Positions 23,400-34,824 of a stretch of DNA of 64,000 nucleotides are shown piece after piece. The translations under genes were made by a program, and so were the position numbers. The stretch is taken from assembly GCA_022497145.1 (NCBI GenBank), contig MU385858.1, positions 682,001 to 746,000 on the forward strand, given 5' to 3'. The notes below the pieces were generated by a model that saw only the letters and a program-made list of their open reading frames with translations, had not been told where the DNA came from and did no database searches. Numbering within the stretch: position 1 is the first letter of the stretch; every line of letters begins with the position of its first letter. Source of the stretch: Rostrohypoxylon terebratum. Lineage: Eukaryota; Ascomycota; Sordariomycetes; Xylariales; Hypoxylaceae.

Positions 23400-25617
23400 C
23401 TAGCTCGAGGAGCCGTAGGCCGCCTTCACCTCCTTCTCGTACTTCTGGAGGATGCCCTTTCGGTTAAGCTTTTGAGCGGCAGTAACAAGACCCTGGGGAT
23501 ATTGGTTAGCTAAGATATCGGCCGAAATAGGGAAATAAGGGGAACTTACGTTGTATGGCGTCCACTCCTCATCTGACAAGGCAACTCCTTCGATGATCTC
23601 AATACCGGATAAGCCACCGGCCCGTCCCGCATTCTGCAGTTCCCTCAGCACGATGCCGTTCAGTTTCTTGTCGTGAACGAGTTCCTCGATGCTTGCTCCT
23701 TGGATTCCGTTGTCAGCAGCCAGCTGCTTCAACGCGGGTTCCGCAGGCACGATAATCGCGATAGGCTTGGCCTTTGATTGGTCTGCGTATACGCAGATGT
23801 TGGCTACGACATGGACCGATCGGTAAATGGCCTCGAGCTTCTCTAGAGCGATATACTCGCCGTTCAAGGTCTTGACCAAATTCTTCTTGCGGTCAATGAT
23901 CTTGAGGTGACCGTTGGGGGCCCATTCACCAATGTCTCCTGTCTTGAACCAGCCGCCCTCGGCTATGTTCTCTTTAGTCTCTTTTTCGTTCTGGTAGTAT
24001 TCTTCCAAGACACTTTCGCCTCGGATCCAGATCTCTCCTTGTGGGTTTGGCTTGTTGGTGGCATAGTAACCAGCATCTGGGAAATCGACGAGTTTAACTT
24101 CGATACATGCGGGCATCGCACCGATTGTGTCGGCTGACCACTCAAGGGGGTTCATGAGGGCACCCATAGCGTTCGTCTCCGTGAGGCCGTAACCAATGAT
24201 CATCGGGGCGATGGCCATGGAAATGAATTGTTGCGTGTCCTTTGCAACGGGGCCACCGCCATTCAGACAGAGCTTGAGCCGTCCACCAGTGGCTTCTTTT
24301 ATTTTCCCGAATACAACGGAATCGAGCACGCTAGTTCCGGGTATGCCAGTCGCCAATAAGCTGCTCTTCAATGCCAACGAACCCCAGAAGAGGTTATATG
24401 CAATCGCTCCTGAGGAAGCTACCTTGGAAGTGATTCCCTTCTTGACTGACTCCCAGACTGCAGGTACACCGACAAGGATAGAGGGTTTGAACTCGCGAAT
24501 ATCGCCAGCGCAGTTGCGGACCGAGGTATCAGACAAGGTTTTCGGATTTCCGTACCCCATGGTCGAACCCCAGTAAAGAGATGCATTCTCGAAGACAAGC
24601 TCAAGAATGTGAGCCAAGGGCAGATATGTCAGTAGGCCGTCGCCCGGGCCAATGAATGGCTGGACAACAACGCTGACACCGGCAACTATTTCCGAGATCA
24701 GTTTTGCATAATTGCTTTCAAGGATGATACTTACCAGCAGCGACAAGATTCTTGTGTTTTAAGGGAACACCCTTGGGTGTACCAGTAGACCCCGATGTAT
24801 ACATGATGCAGCAAAGATCTTCCGGGGTGGGAGGCACGGGGTCAACGGGGTCCTCTCTACCGAGCCTCTCTAACTCTTTAAAACTCTTGACGACGATGTG
24901 AGGGTAGTTGCTCTTCAGGTTGTTCATGTGCTCAGGTCTGACCTGGTGTTGGTTATTCCAGATGACATAACGCACTTCAGTGGCATCTTTGAGGACATTG
25001 CCGAGGGTAGGGAGCAGATGAGGGTCGAGGAAAATGGCCTTGGCACCAGTCGCAACCATAGAATGTCTCAGACCCTCCTCGCCGAGTGTATCGTAGGCAG
25101 TGACAATAGGCATCGATTGAGAAGCGGCGGCGTGTGACATGGTGAGCCAGTTGGCGCTGGTGGCAGCAAAAATGTGGACTCTGTCATTCTTGTTCATACC
25201 GAGCCTTCGCAGACCAGAACCGATGTTCAGGACCAACTTCTCGAAGTCATTGTAGGAAAGGTATTCGTAGGGACCGAGTTCGAAGAATGTCCAGGCCTTG
25301 TCGACCTGTTGTTCGGCACCATCCACTATCCTCTTCACCTTCTTGGTCTCTTGGTGAGTGCGTACAAGACGCCGAGACCCCATGGCCTTTGCGTTGCCAT
25401 ATTTAGCTACGCTCACACGTAGAAGCTCGTATATGGTGCTGATGTCATCGGATGGTTTTGTAATAAGTCCGTCCGCTGTTAAAGGGTGTCGGCGAGGTTT
25501 CGTCTCTCCTTCGACTTCTTCGGCGCCGGGCGATTCGATAGAATACGGGGTTCTCGCGATAGCTTTGGGTTGGAGAGGCATATCCCTCAACTTAGCTTCA
25601 CGCCATTCGGTCGTCAT
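23400..25617 (-). CDS. FAA1: Long-chain fatty-acid-CoA ligase (Faa1/Faa4 type)
   Basis: Three exons (25617-24735, 24685-23550, 23492-23400) with introns of 49 and 57 nt give 703 residues, normal for fungal Faa1/Faa4. The AMP-binding signature YTSGSTGTPKGV is at about residues 273-284 and is followed by PLAHILELVFEN. The adenylate-forming motif YGLTETNAMG comes next. The long-chain acyl-CoA synthetase signature runs through GWFKTGDIGEW to DRKKNLVKTLNGEYIALEKL. The enzyme activates long-chain fatty acids with ATP and CoA for lipid synthesis, protein acylation and beta-oxidation. There is no C-terminal peroxisomal SKL (it ends AYGSSS), consistent with an ER or lipid-droplet Faa1-like form. The start at 25617 opens MTTEWREAKLRDMPLQPKAI. 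Confidence 0.94.
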
Positions 25618-26993
25618 GGTCGCTCGTCTTTATTACAGACTTCAGGGTGTTTGGTGGTTTGGGGTTTTGAAGCGTTTGTTGAGAGGCTTGGCTAAGTGAT
25701 GCAGGTGATGCAGCTGGTGCAGATACTCGGACAGAAAGTGGCGGGACAAGTGGGATGGAAAATGGGGGGGGATGAGAGAGGAGAGATGAGAGATGTGGAT
25801 GAGGTGGATGAGGTGAGAGACAGATGACGACTAGCTCATACAGATATAAGGAAGGAAGTAATAAAATGTGATAGGTCGATGCCTACGTGGTAGGCGCTAG
25901 GGATGATGATAATGATATAGGAAGAATCGAGGAAAGAGGTAAGGGCTTGGTGTTGTGGTAGGCTGGTAGCTAGTGGTAGCCCTGGAGTTTCCCTTGGTGG
26001 ATTCTTGGTTCCTGTAAGCTCAAAGATGCCAAGCGGTTTTTTTGGGGGGGGGGGGGGCGTTCTGGGCATTCTGGACCCACAGGCACTCACCCAGGTCCCA
26101 GGCACTACCCAGGCAGCTGCACAGTTACTCTTCGCCTTCCAAGCTTGTCCCATGACGACACTAGTCTTGCTCCACTTACAATCAACCTTGCCGAATTGAG
26201 CTGTCCTGCGTGCCGAGAAGGATCCACACGGACGGCACTAGAGTGACTTTGTTAGAAACCTTCAGCAACTGCGATCCATTATACTACCAAGCTTCTACAT
26301 AGTAGATCGTTAAGGTTCAAGGTTATAATTACTTTTCTAATCTTATCTTCTCTTTTTCATCTTCGTCTTCTAGGTATATCATACCTACATGATATATCAT
26401 ACCTATCCGCGCAGGTAGATGAATACAAACTCACATATAATATATAATATAATATGTGCTTGCTTCACTTGTTGAACCCCCTGCTCAGCTCACCTTTGTC
26501 GCACATCGCTCGCCAAAGAAGACTAGTGAACTAACTGATCACCATTTTTCGGCTTTTTCTCAACAATTGGCCATTAGACGACAACGTTGCAGGTACCGAT
26601 TCCAACTACCATAGTACTACTAGGTACTGCCACTACCACCACTACCACCCCATGCACAGCATATTATCGGAGTTTGGATAGGTTGCATTGGAAGACGAAT
26701 AATCTATCTAGTATGTCTAGGGCAATTTAGCCAAGACATTGAAAGCCTTACCTCCCATGCCTCCTAGCTAACAAGTAATACAGATGATCTATAAGATCTT
26801 CAAGTAACTCGAACACGTAACTTCTGTACACGGCATATTGATTGTCTACATATATGCCTACTAGGCATATAACGTGCGGCATTCCCTACCGACCCTCTGC
26901 GAATCAAAAAGCATTCCCACCCACATGTGGCTATAGCTTTTTCAGGTTGTGCGTCAGAGGATTTATGGTACTAGGGGGCGCGGCTAAATCACA
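25618..26993. promoter_or_regulatory. Divergent promoter region, acyl-CoA synthetase and RKM5 genes
   Basis: 1.4 kb between two outward-facing starts. It holds a T7-G14 homopolymer junction at 26037-26057, G/A-rich repeats (GAGATGAGAG, GTGGATGAG) near 25770-25830 just upstream of the acyl-CoA synthetase start, a duplicated GATATATCATACCTA near 26378-26405, and ATATAATATATAATATAATAT near 26436-26455. No gene is seen. Confidence 0.5.
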
Positions 26994-27962
26994 ATGGCTT
27001 TGGCGTATTTAGTTGATCGACTCGGGCTGGAGATATTGGATCCAGAAGAAGGCAAGATTGGAATCGGCATTCCGCCATCTTGAGAGCCGAACTCATCAAC
27101 TAACACGGCATTGCTAGAAACCTTCTTACTATTCTCTCAGGATATCCCTTCACAAAACCTGGGATTCGTGGATCCGAAGTCGACTACGTTAGATCTCAAC
27201 GTTGCTGGCAAAGACTACGTAATCCATCAATCCCCAACCATTTTGAACCGCCCTGGAAGCACCACTGGTGCTGTTGTATGGAAAATCACACCCCTGGTGG
27301 CCGATTGGTTGGCCAGTTCCGACAGTTTTCTTTGGACTTCCGGTATCCTATCACCTACTTCCAATATTTTAGAACTAGGTTGCGGGATATCCGGCCTTGT
27401 CGGATTGGTGCTTGCGCCATTGCTTGCAAGATACACCTTGACAGATCAGTCGTATGTTGGAAGACTTGTAGAAAAAAACATTGAGGAGAACAAACACCTA
27501 CTAGACCCTAGCAAACCAACTGCCGTCTCCCAGAAACGCAAGGGGAAGCCATTAGCTGTAAAATCTAAAATTAAGTTGCGATTCCTCCCTCTCGACTGGG
27601 AGCTCGATGAGGTTACATCGTCACTTACCGGGGACGATAACATCAAAAGCTTCGACGTTGTCATTGCTTGCGATTGCATCTACAATGATACTCTAATCCA
27701 ACCTCTGGTGCAAACTTGCGCTGACGTATGCAGTTTGAGATCAGCAGATGAAAACGCCACCGATAAGCCAACTGTCTGCTTAGTTGCGCAACAACTTAGG
27801 GATCCGGAGATATTCGAGGGCTGGGTCAAGGAGTTCAGTAGATATTTCCGGGTATGGCGTATACCTGATAACGCCCTGACTGAGGAGCTGAGATCCAATC
27901 CCGGCTTCGTGGTTCATCTAGGTATATTGCGGGACACAACGGAGATACGCAATCAATCGTAA
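26994..27962 (+). CDS. RKM5: Protein-lysine N-methyltransferase, RKM5-like (Methyltransferase 16 family)
   Basis: The proposed model has two exons (26994-27051, 27118-27962) and 300 residues. The main exon carries a class I S-adenosylmethionine fold: motif I ILELGCGISGLVGLV, the family segment DVVIACDCIYNDTLIQPLVQ, and the N-terminal marker IHQSPTILNRPGSTTGAVVW, which fits ribosomal lysine methyltransferase 5 (yeast Rkm5 methylates a large-subunit ribosomal protein). The main exon has no usable ATG near its start, so translation should begin at 26994 (MALAYLVDRLGLEILDPEE). Between the two parts the frame is continuous but is broken by TGA at 27081-27083. A 66-nt GC-AG intron (AG/GCAAG donor at 27052, ACTAAC branch, GCTAG acceptor ending 27117) removes it and keeps frame. 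The alternative is a nonsense allele or sequence error. Confidence 0.8.
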
Positions 27963-30095
27963 TCCTCGACGTAATGCTGATTCCTCATTCAACCAAAATC
28001 ACCCCTTCGTATATGCGTGCCTCGTTCGACTTTCCTCGGAATTCAAATGAAGATCAAGCTAGCACCTATCCAAACCGAAGGATTCTACCGTACTTATGTA
28101 CTGCCCCGAAATATCCCTCAGTTTCCACCCGCGCATATTCGTACTTAGCTATTAAACCTAAACCTGGACAGCGCGGGACATTTCAATGTTATCGTGCAGC
28201 AATAAAGAATTTGGTCTCATACGGAGGCTCAAGTAAACCCAATGTCTAAGACCACTTGGGCAATATGAACGGGAACTTGAAGGATGTCGATATACAGCTC
28301 TTTAGGGGTAACTGACCGCAAATCAAGCTTACGATTATTATCGGCGTCGAAAGAAATATTAGATTACCTCGTTATCGTCCTGCACACAAGCTCGGAGGTA
28401 GACAAGACAAGAATGCCGGTTAGCCTATGAAGGGTTCGTAATTATATTAGTGAACTACAGCCTCATGCAGATCATAACACAATTTCCTGAAGCCGACTTT
28501 GACTGTAACCTTAAGCAGTAATTAAGGTTTGAAGTTATTCCGAACCATTAATCTAGGCAACTGCGAGTTTGTTCCTGCATACCTACTAGGTATTCATATA
28601 GCAAAGTTCACAGTGGATATCCCAAGCACTAGTAGCTCGCTGTACACGTTCAGCGTGTTAGGGGATTCCGATTCCCGCATGACTGGCGTGGCAGGGAACT
28701 AGGCTAAGGTCTAGCGTTCGAGGCTAGTGCTTTTTACTTTTTACTTTTTATTTTTATTTTAATTAATGTATATACTATATAAATGTTGCTGCGCAGAGAA
28801 CTACCGACATGTTGTCGCATTTCGACTGCCGACGCAATGGTACTAAAACCTGCGTGACTGAAGACTAATGCCAACACTTTTTCTCATATAGGCATCTGAA
28901 TTCCCAAATGACCTCCTAAGGGCAGACGATTGTGATGCTCTCATAGCTTACTACTCTTTTGTGCCGTGAACCATGGATCGAGATATGATTTAAAACTTGG
29001 ATTCATACCTTATATCGGCAACTGACAATTATCATACCCTGCTTGTTTAAGGGCTGCTCGGGTTTTCGCCAGGTTTGACGTTACATGAACTGATTACTAT
29101 ATATGCTGGCCAAGCTAGTATGATAATGTGATGAGAGGTATATGAATACTCCGGCAGATCCAGGAAGGCTTAAGAAACAGGAAAGTCGCGGTGTTCATCT
29201 ACCATCTCTGCTTTTCAACGAACCCAGAAGTCTCCCGTCTTCAGCACCATGCTCTATCCTGTCGAATGACGAAAGAGCATTTGGAGGCTCCATTCTCTTT
29301 AGCCTCTCATTTCTCACGCCTATAAGGGACTGTAGTACAATCTCTTGAACACCTCGCACGAATCACCGAATTTCAGGTCAACTTACTCTGCTTTTCCTTC
29401 CATCCCAATACGGCAGGCCACACGATTGATATGGAGCTAAAACTGTATTACCAAAGTGTGAGCGAGAGCTCGGGACCTCGGCTCGTACCGTAGAGCGACT
29501 ATAGCGGCACGACCATGACCACGTTTTCGATGCTGTACGACGTGTCTTACATTCAACAGAGGACGGTCCCGAGTGGTCGAGAGCACCGTATCTTGGGAGT
29601 TCGTCAGTCTAGCGTCACCTGGGTAACATCAATTAGGCAGGTATCACGGATAGTATAACCTATTCACAAACGATTGGAAGTAGGGGATCGAGGCGGGGGT
29701 CGAAGGATATTGATAAATATCGGTATGGTATAATTGTCATTCACATGCATTGCCGGCTTGCGCCTCTGCAATGATTAAGTACCTAGGTACTTACTGTCCT
29801 GGATATCTGGAAAAGACGAGACGAAAAACTTGATGAAAATATCCAAAAACCAAACCCCCCCCCCCCCAAAAAAACCCAATTAAGAGCGAAAATCCCTCCC
29901 AACCTTCGATAAGTATTGACATTGTACATGATCACGACGCTAAATACGAGCACCGCTAACGCCGAGCTGTGAATCCAATGTCCCTTTCCCTTTCAAAATT
30001 CCCTCCCTGAGACGCCCCGGCTCCAAGTTTTCCGCGGCATAGGTGGTAAGATATAACTTCCCCTTCCGCCTAGCTTCTATCAGGCGAATTGAAGC
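27963..30095. other. Convergent 3' spacer (RKM5 / Zn2Cys6 gene)
   Basis: 2.1 kb with no supportable gene. It contains a TTTTTACTTTTTACTTTTTA run near 28732-28755, a perfect GTACCTAGGTAC palindrome at 29779-29790, and a C13-A7 homopolymer junction at 29865-29884. A somewhat GC-richer stretch at about 29450-29640 has no long frame and no RNA fold I recognise. Confidence 0.5.
29779..29790. repeat. CCTAGG palindrome, copy
   Basis: GTACCTAGGTAC, a perfect 12-nt palindrome in the spacer after the RKM5 gene. Confidence 0.6.
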
Positions 30096-32745
30096 TTAGT
30101 AATCTACCTGCTGTAGATATTGGTAGGACGTGTCTGTCAAGATCGGCATGTAAGACGTGTCTCCGAAAGGCATATCGGACACGGCAAGTTGGGAGTCACC
30201 GCTCGAGAAATATCCAAGATCCCCTATGGTCCCGATTCGTCGCGGCTCTTCTTTCTTGAAGGAGTCCCAAAAGGCACGGTCGTGCGCCTCGGTGGGAATT
30301 GAATTGGCGTCGACCATTGCCTCCGACGTAGGATATGCCTGAGCGGGGGTTGGTTGTTGTCGCATGTTGGCGTTGTGATATCGCCGGGGGTCAGCATATC
30401 CTTCAGGCTGGGGAGTTGGATAGCCTGCTCCGCTATCGAGGGGATGCACACCGTCTTGCGCTGGTACGATCGGTGTGTGGTTGATTGCGGTAAAAGAACC
30501 CGAGGCACCGGTCTTTGAAGCCTTGTTTGCTGTAGGTATATTGAGAGGATCTACAACTGATAATGTTGGATCTGAGGTATCGCCATGGTCATGTTCGTCA
30601 GGTCGAAGAACGCCGAAGTCCTTTAGTTTCATAGACTGAGGTCTATACTCTTCGAGCCCACCACCAATACCACCTTCGCGGACCCGATAAGGTGTCTCGT
30701 CCGATCCAGAATTCTTTCCAGCAAACCGATGATAGTCCTGCTTGATAGTATCAAAATATTTGTCCATCTGCTGCAAGATCGTCACGTAAGTACTTGCCAT
30801 TTTAAGCCACATCGACATCCTGTGAAGTGTCGCAGATGCAAATGCCACAGATCCACGCCTGAACACTTCGGCTACAGACTCAGGCTGTCGACTGTCTTCG
30901 AACTCGTAATCCAGAATATGCCTCTCCGTGTCCATTTGGGGAAAGTGTTCGCCATAAAGTCCCACGAAAGCAGCCGTCCAAATAGCGAACAGCACAATTG
31001 TTGACTGCGGCAACTTGTCCTTTCTCTGGCATATCTCGATCAGATCGAGAATATTCCGAGACGCCTTGAATACATGCTCCGCGCTGGCTACCCAGAATCC
31101 TTCGGGAGGAGCACCGAATTTCTCTTCGGGAAATGTCGGATTATCGAGCGGCCCTTCGGGCTTTTTACACCGGATCGGCACGAAGGGTATATATTCTCGA
31201 TGCAGCATAATCAGGCAGACGGATCTCAGCATATGCAGCAGCACGTAGGCACTAGAAGCCTGATGGTTTTCATGCTTGAAGTAATTAGATCGTGAAAAGG
31301 TGAATGTGCCCGGAAGGCCGGCGTCGAACTCAGCGAGTTTCTCGCCCAGCTTGTAGAAAGTGCTTTCTTTTGTCCACGGTGGTCGATCCCTTTCCTTCTT
31401 GTTGAGACGACCACCCTCTGAACTAAACTTTGAGACTTCCCCCCATATATCCACTAATTGGATAAATCGACTGAGCACACTGTCGTCCATTCCGTGTCGC
31501 GCTTTGTCCTCGAGAAACCCCGTAGAGACTTCGATAGCTAAATCGAATTTGTCCTCGGAGCACGGGAGCTGGATTTGTATATCCTCGGGTCGTATAATAG
31601 CTGTTCGCTCTTTTCCGCAGCAAAGCATGCGATCCAAAACGAAACAGCTAAACATCGTCCGCCTCCTAACCTCCTTGTCTAGCGCAACTTGGGATTGATG
31701 GCAGGAATTTCTTCTCTGAAGCTCAGTCACTTTAGCCTCAGGGTCTCCTGGTTCAGGAATATCACCGAACCCGAGCCTCAAATACTGTGCCATCCTGATA
31801 GCAAGACCAACATACATCCAAGCTCCGAGCCCTCCGGTCTTAGGTTGCGCTTGGCTCCATTCGTACAATCCTAGCATAAGTAATGCTGATACTCTCTCAA
31901 CAGACGCAACTCTCATTGCAGTTCGAAGTGGGCCTAGAGCCATAGTGAGAACATCGGCATAATATTCAGATGCGGCAGCAGGGTCAAGCTGCGTCTGAAC
32001 CGGTCGGGTTCTAGCATTACCGGGTTGGTTATTGCAGATATGGGCGAGATATTTAACGAGATCGGGATGAAATCGTGCGGTAAGAGTTAGAATACCCAGT
32101 AGCACCAAATTAAGCTCCGAAGTACTTTCAGGTTGGGAGGCTTTGAACTTCCGACCTAGCTTTTCTTTTATCGTAGGCAGGTGCAAGAAGGAAAGTTCTG
32201 GAGCAAAATGTAGCTTGTAGATATCTAGAACTTGCTCCCATAGATCTTCTGTCAAGAAAGGTGCAGACAGCACTTCCTCGGCATATACACTCGCCCTCTG
32301 GTTATCTACTTTGGATATATCGTCTATCTTTTTAAGCTTCTTTCTATCTGAGCCTCCGTCGCGTTCTTGTCTAACTCCCGTGGGAGGCTCAGTTCTCTTC
32401 GGCGGGACGGGATCGGGTAGTTTAAATATGCATTCTTTTCCTGTTTTGATACAGCTGTCGCAAGGGCTAGTGCCGCCAGTGTTCTCGCCTAATAATAGGA
32501 TTGTGTTAGTAGATGATCGTAAAAGCTACGAGTGAACCATAACCCTTATAGCATAGTTCTAGATGTTGCAGAATAGGAGGATTCAAGAAGATAAGCAACT
32601 TATTCCCTCTGCAGAAATGATTGAATCCCCGAGAAATTGACGTACACTTTATTTTACTCTTCCGGCACCGCGTGCAAGCGATGCTTGATCGCATAGGGGG
32701 ACGCATCTTGGGGGGTTTCTTCCCCTCAAGGTTGCCAGCTACCAT
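30096..32745 (-). CDS. Zn2Cys6 fungal-type transcription factor
   Basis: Two exons (32745-32646, 32488-30096) joined by a 157-nt intron (GTACGT donor, CTACTAACAC branch, TTAG) give at least 830 residues. The intron splits the zinc cluster: Cys24, Cys27 and Cys34 in exon 1 (CTRCRKSKIKC) and Cys43, Cys46 and Cys53 in exon 2 (CDSCIKTGKEC), a correct C-x2-C-x6-C-x8-C-x2-C-x6-C binuclear cluster. A basic linker (SDRKKLKKIDDI) follows. Then comes a middle homology region (FLTEDLWEQVLDIYKLHF, then WSQAQPKTGGLGAWMYVGLA and RRRTMFSCFVLDRMLC). The last 150 or so residues are Pro/Gly/Ser-rich and probably carry the activation function. The target pathway is unknown. The start is uncertain: 32745 is the first in-frame ATG, but coding-like sequence continues upstream with no ATG. 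Confidence 0.85.
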
Positions 32746-33202
32746 GGCAGGTGTCTCGTCACCCCCCAGCCCCCGAACGGCAACACTTCCCAGGACTTCT
32801 AATCGCGTTGTGTCGGGATTCAACAGCTGCCGGTTTGGAGGTACCGGTGGAGTCGGAGGTCTGAGGCCACTATCCGGGGGGGAGTATGTCTTTTCAAATT
32901 TCCTCTGCGGAGTGGCCTGATAGTGTGCTATATTTGAAGTTGCATCGGCGTCCGACCGATCAGGAGGGGAAAGTATCGACTGAATGCGGATTGGAGTGGA
33001 AATTGTGGCGGCTGGGTCTAGGGTAGACCCGGAAGACTTAAAAGGAAGTACAAGCGGCCTAGTAGGCCTTTCGAGATGACTCGTAGGGCGGATTAAGCCG
33101 CGCTATCGAACACGATACTTCGAAACGGCGATAAAATCGGGTGGGAATTAACTGCGTTCGGGGTTTTTTTAGAGGTATCTATCTAATGTCTGAGTAACGG
33201 GA

Positions 33203-33218
33203 GACCTAGGTCCTAGGA
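33203..33218. repeat. Extended CCTAGG repeat, copy
   Basis: GACCTAGGTCCTAGGA, two overlapping palindromic cores, upstream of the Zn2Cys6 gene. Confidence 0.65.
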
Positions 33219-34805
33219 TCTGTGTTTCAGAGACAGCTTCTAGGTCGTCTTCTCGATGGTCTTGTATGGTTAGACGCGATTCCCGGCAGTGTGCTACAGC
33301 GTCGAAGAGCTGCGACTAGCCGCTAATGGCGCGACCCGTCGACTATGGCTGTAATTTTGGATATCGTGGTTATAGTCTGAGACTTTTTTTTTGAAATTGT
33401 CTTAACCTTGGAATGCAAAAGAACAAGTTTCGACTTGTAAATTGAATAGGGCCTGAAACATCTAACAATATCGGTGTTGGTGCTGGTAGTACTGATGCTG
33501 ATAGAGGTGTGCGTAACAGATTGGTAATGAGGTTATGGGCAAAAAAAAGCAATCTAGAAATAGTGCTGTTAACACGGATTGACAACATGAGCTTGGAAAT
33601 AGTTCGAGTAGACTGCGGTTGTACTGAAGATTGGAATGTGGAAGTTCATAGATGGATGAACAAAAAGCCCAAGCGCACAACGCCTCGCGAGTGTGGATTT
33701 GACATTGGTGGATGAAGATACTAGTTGGGATGGGTTACAACTTAGAATGAGGTTACAACGAGCACTGGAGGAAGGGAAGAAGCTGTTCGTTGGCGGGTAA
33801 AGCCAGTCTAGAAGACCACCTGAGAGGGACCAGGGTCCAAGTTCCCCGGACGCGGACGGGTCGGGTAGAGACCAATCTACATGAGCTAACAGACTTGGAT
33901 GGCAGACGAGGATCGGCTTCTTCGAGCAGACATCCAATGAATTAGAGGCTAAGGCCTGATCGAAAGCGCCCATCTAGCGCACAGGCCGCGGTTGCTGGCC
34001 CCCGACAGGCTCATATGCACGTCGCAGCGGGGGGATGGGAGGGTTCCGTGGAAAATTGAGGAAAAAAAAAAAAAAAAAAAAGAGAGAGAGAAAGGTGCAG
34101 ATTTTACCATTGATGATTTGACCGCACTGCGAGTTGGTGTCAACGATCCTACGAGAACCAAGGCTGCCGACGCAGAGAGGCGTTAAAGGGTTACGCCATC
34201 TACAGCAGTATCATCAGCATATGAATGTTGCAGAATAATAATAAAAAGCAAATGTCGTAGATCGTGAAACCCCATAGTAAGCCGTTTTGCTGGGAAGACC
34301 CGGTGGAAGTAGAAGGTTCAAGGCCTAGTGGAAAGACTAAGTGTTGGTGGTAAGGTTGTGTCAACCTTTCTGACATATCCACGGGCCGATGGCACAGACG
34401 TTACCCATCCGTCAACGTAAAGATGTATCCCTCGTATGTAAAACAGTTCCCCTATTCGTTGGGACCTACAATTGCCCCGTCTCCTTGCTTTCGGATGACA
34501 AGAGAGCTGCCCATATAAACTGAGGTCTGAGGCAATAAAGCATTGCAAAAGGCTTTCTACCTTTCTACTCTGACCACCAGTTTCCAGCGTTCCAAGGTTG
34601 TTGGTAAGACGGAACATGGCAGTGCTTAGGATACCAAGCCAAGTCTAGCATAGCAGGTCTACTAGGTAGGTCTAGGTAGGGTAGGTAGGTATATGCCGAG
34701 TTGGCTCGATAGCCTGCTTAGAATATCCCAAGTATCCTAGTGTACTAACACTGCACAGGGCTCTTGTTTTGGAATTACTCCCAGCAGCCCAGTGCTAGCC
34801 CTAGA

Positions 34806-34824
34806 GGTACCTAGGACCTAGGTA
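34806..34824. repeat. Extended CCTAGG repeat, copy
   Basis: GGTACCTAGGACCTAGGTA, the two-core form with a KpnI-like GGTACC left end, in the spacer before the senescence-domain gene. Confidence 0.65.

Noticed and set aside
27081..27083. Programmed readthrough of the RKM5-gene TGA
   Set aside because: The codon is followed by GAG rather than the CTA context known to favour readthrough, and an in-frame GC-AG intron explains the data more simply.
33569..33973. 134-codon minus-strand frame as first exon of the Zn2Cys6 gene
   Set aside because: No donor-acceptor pair with a branch site links it in frame to the coding-like leader at 32.7-33.1 kb, and its composition is not convincing.
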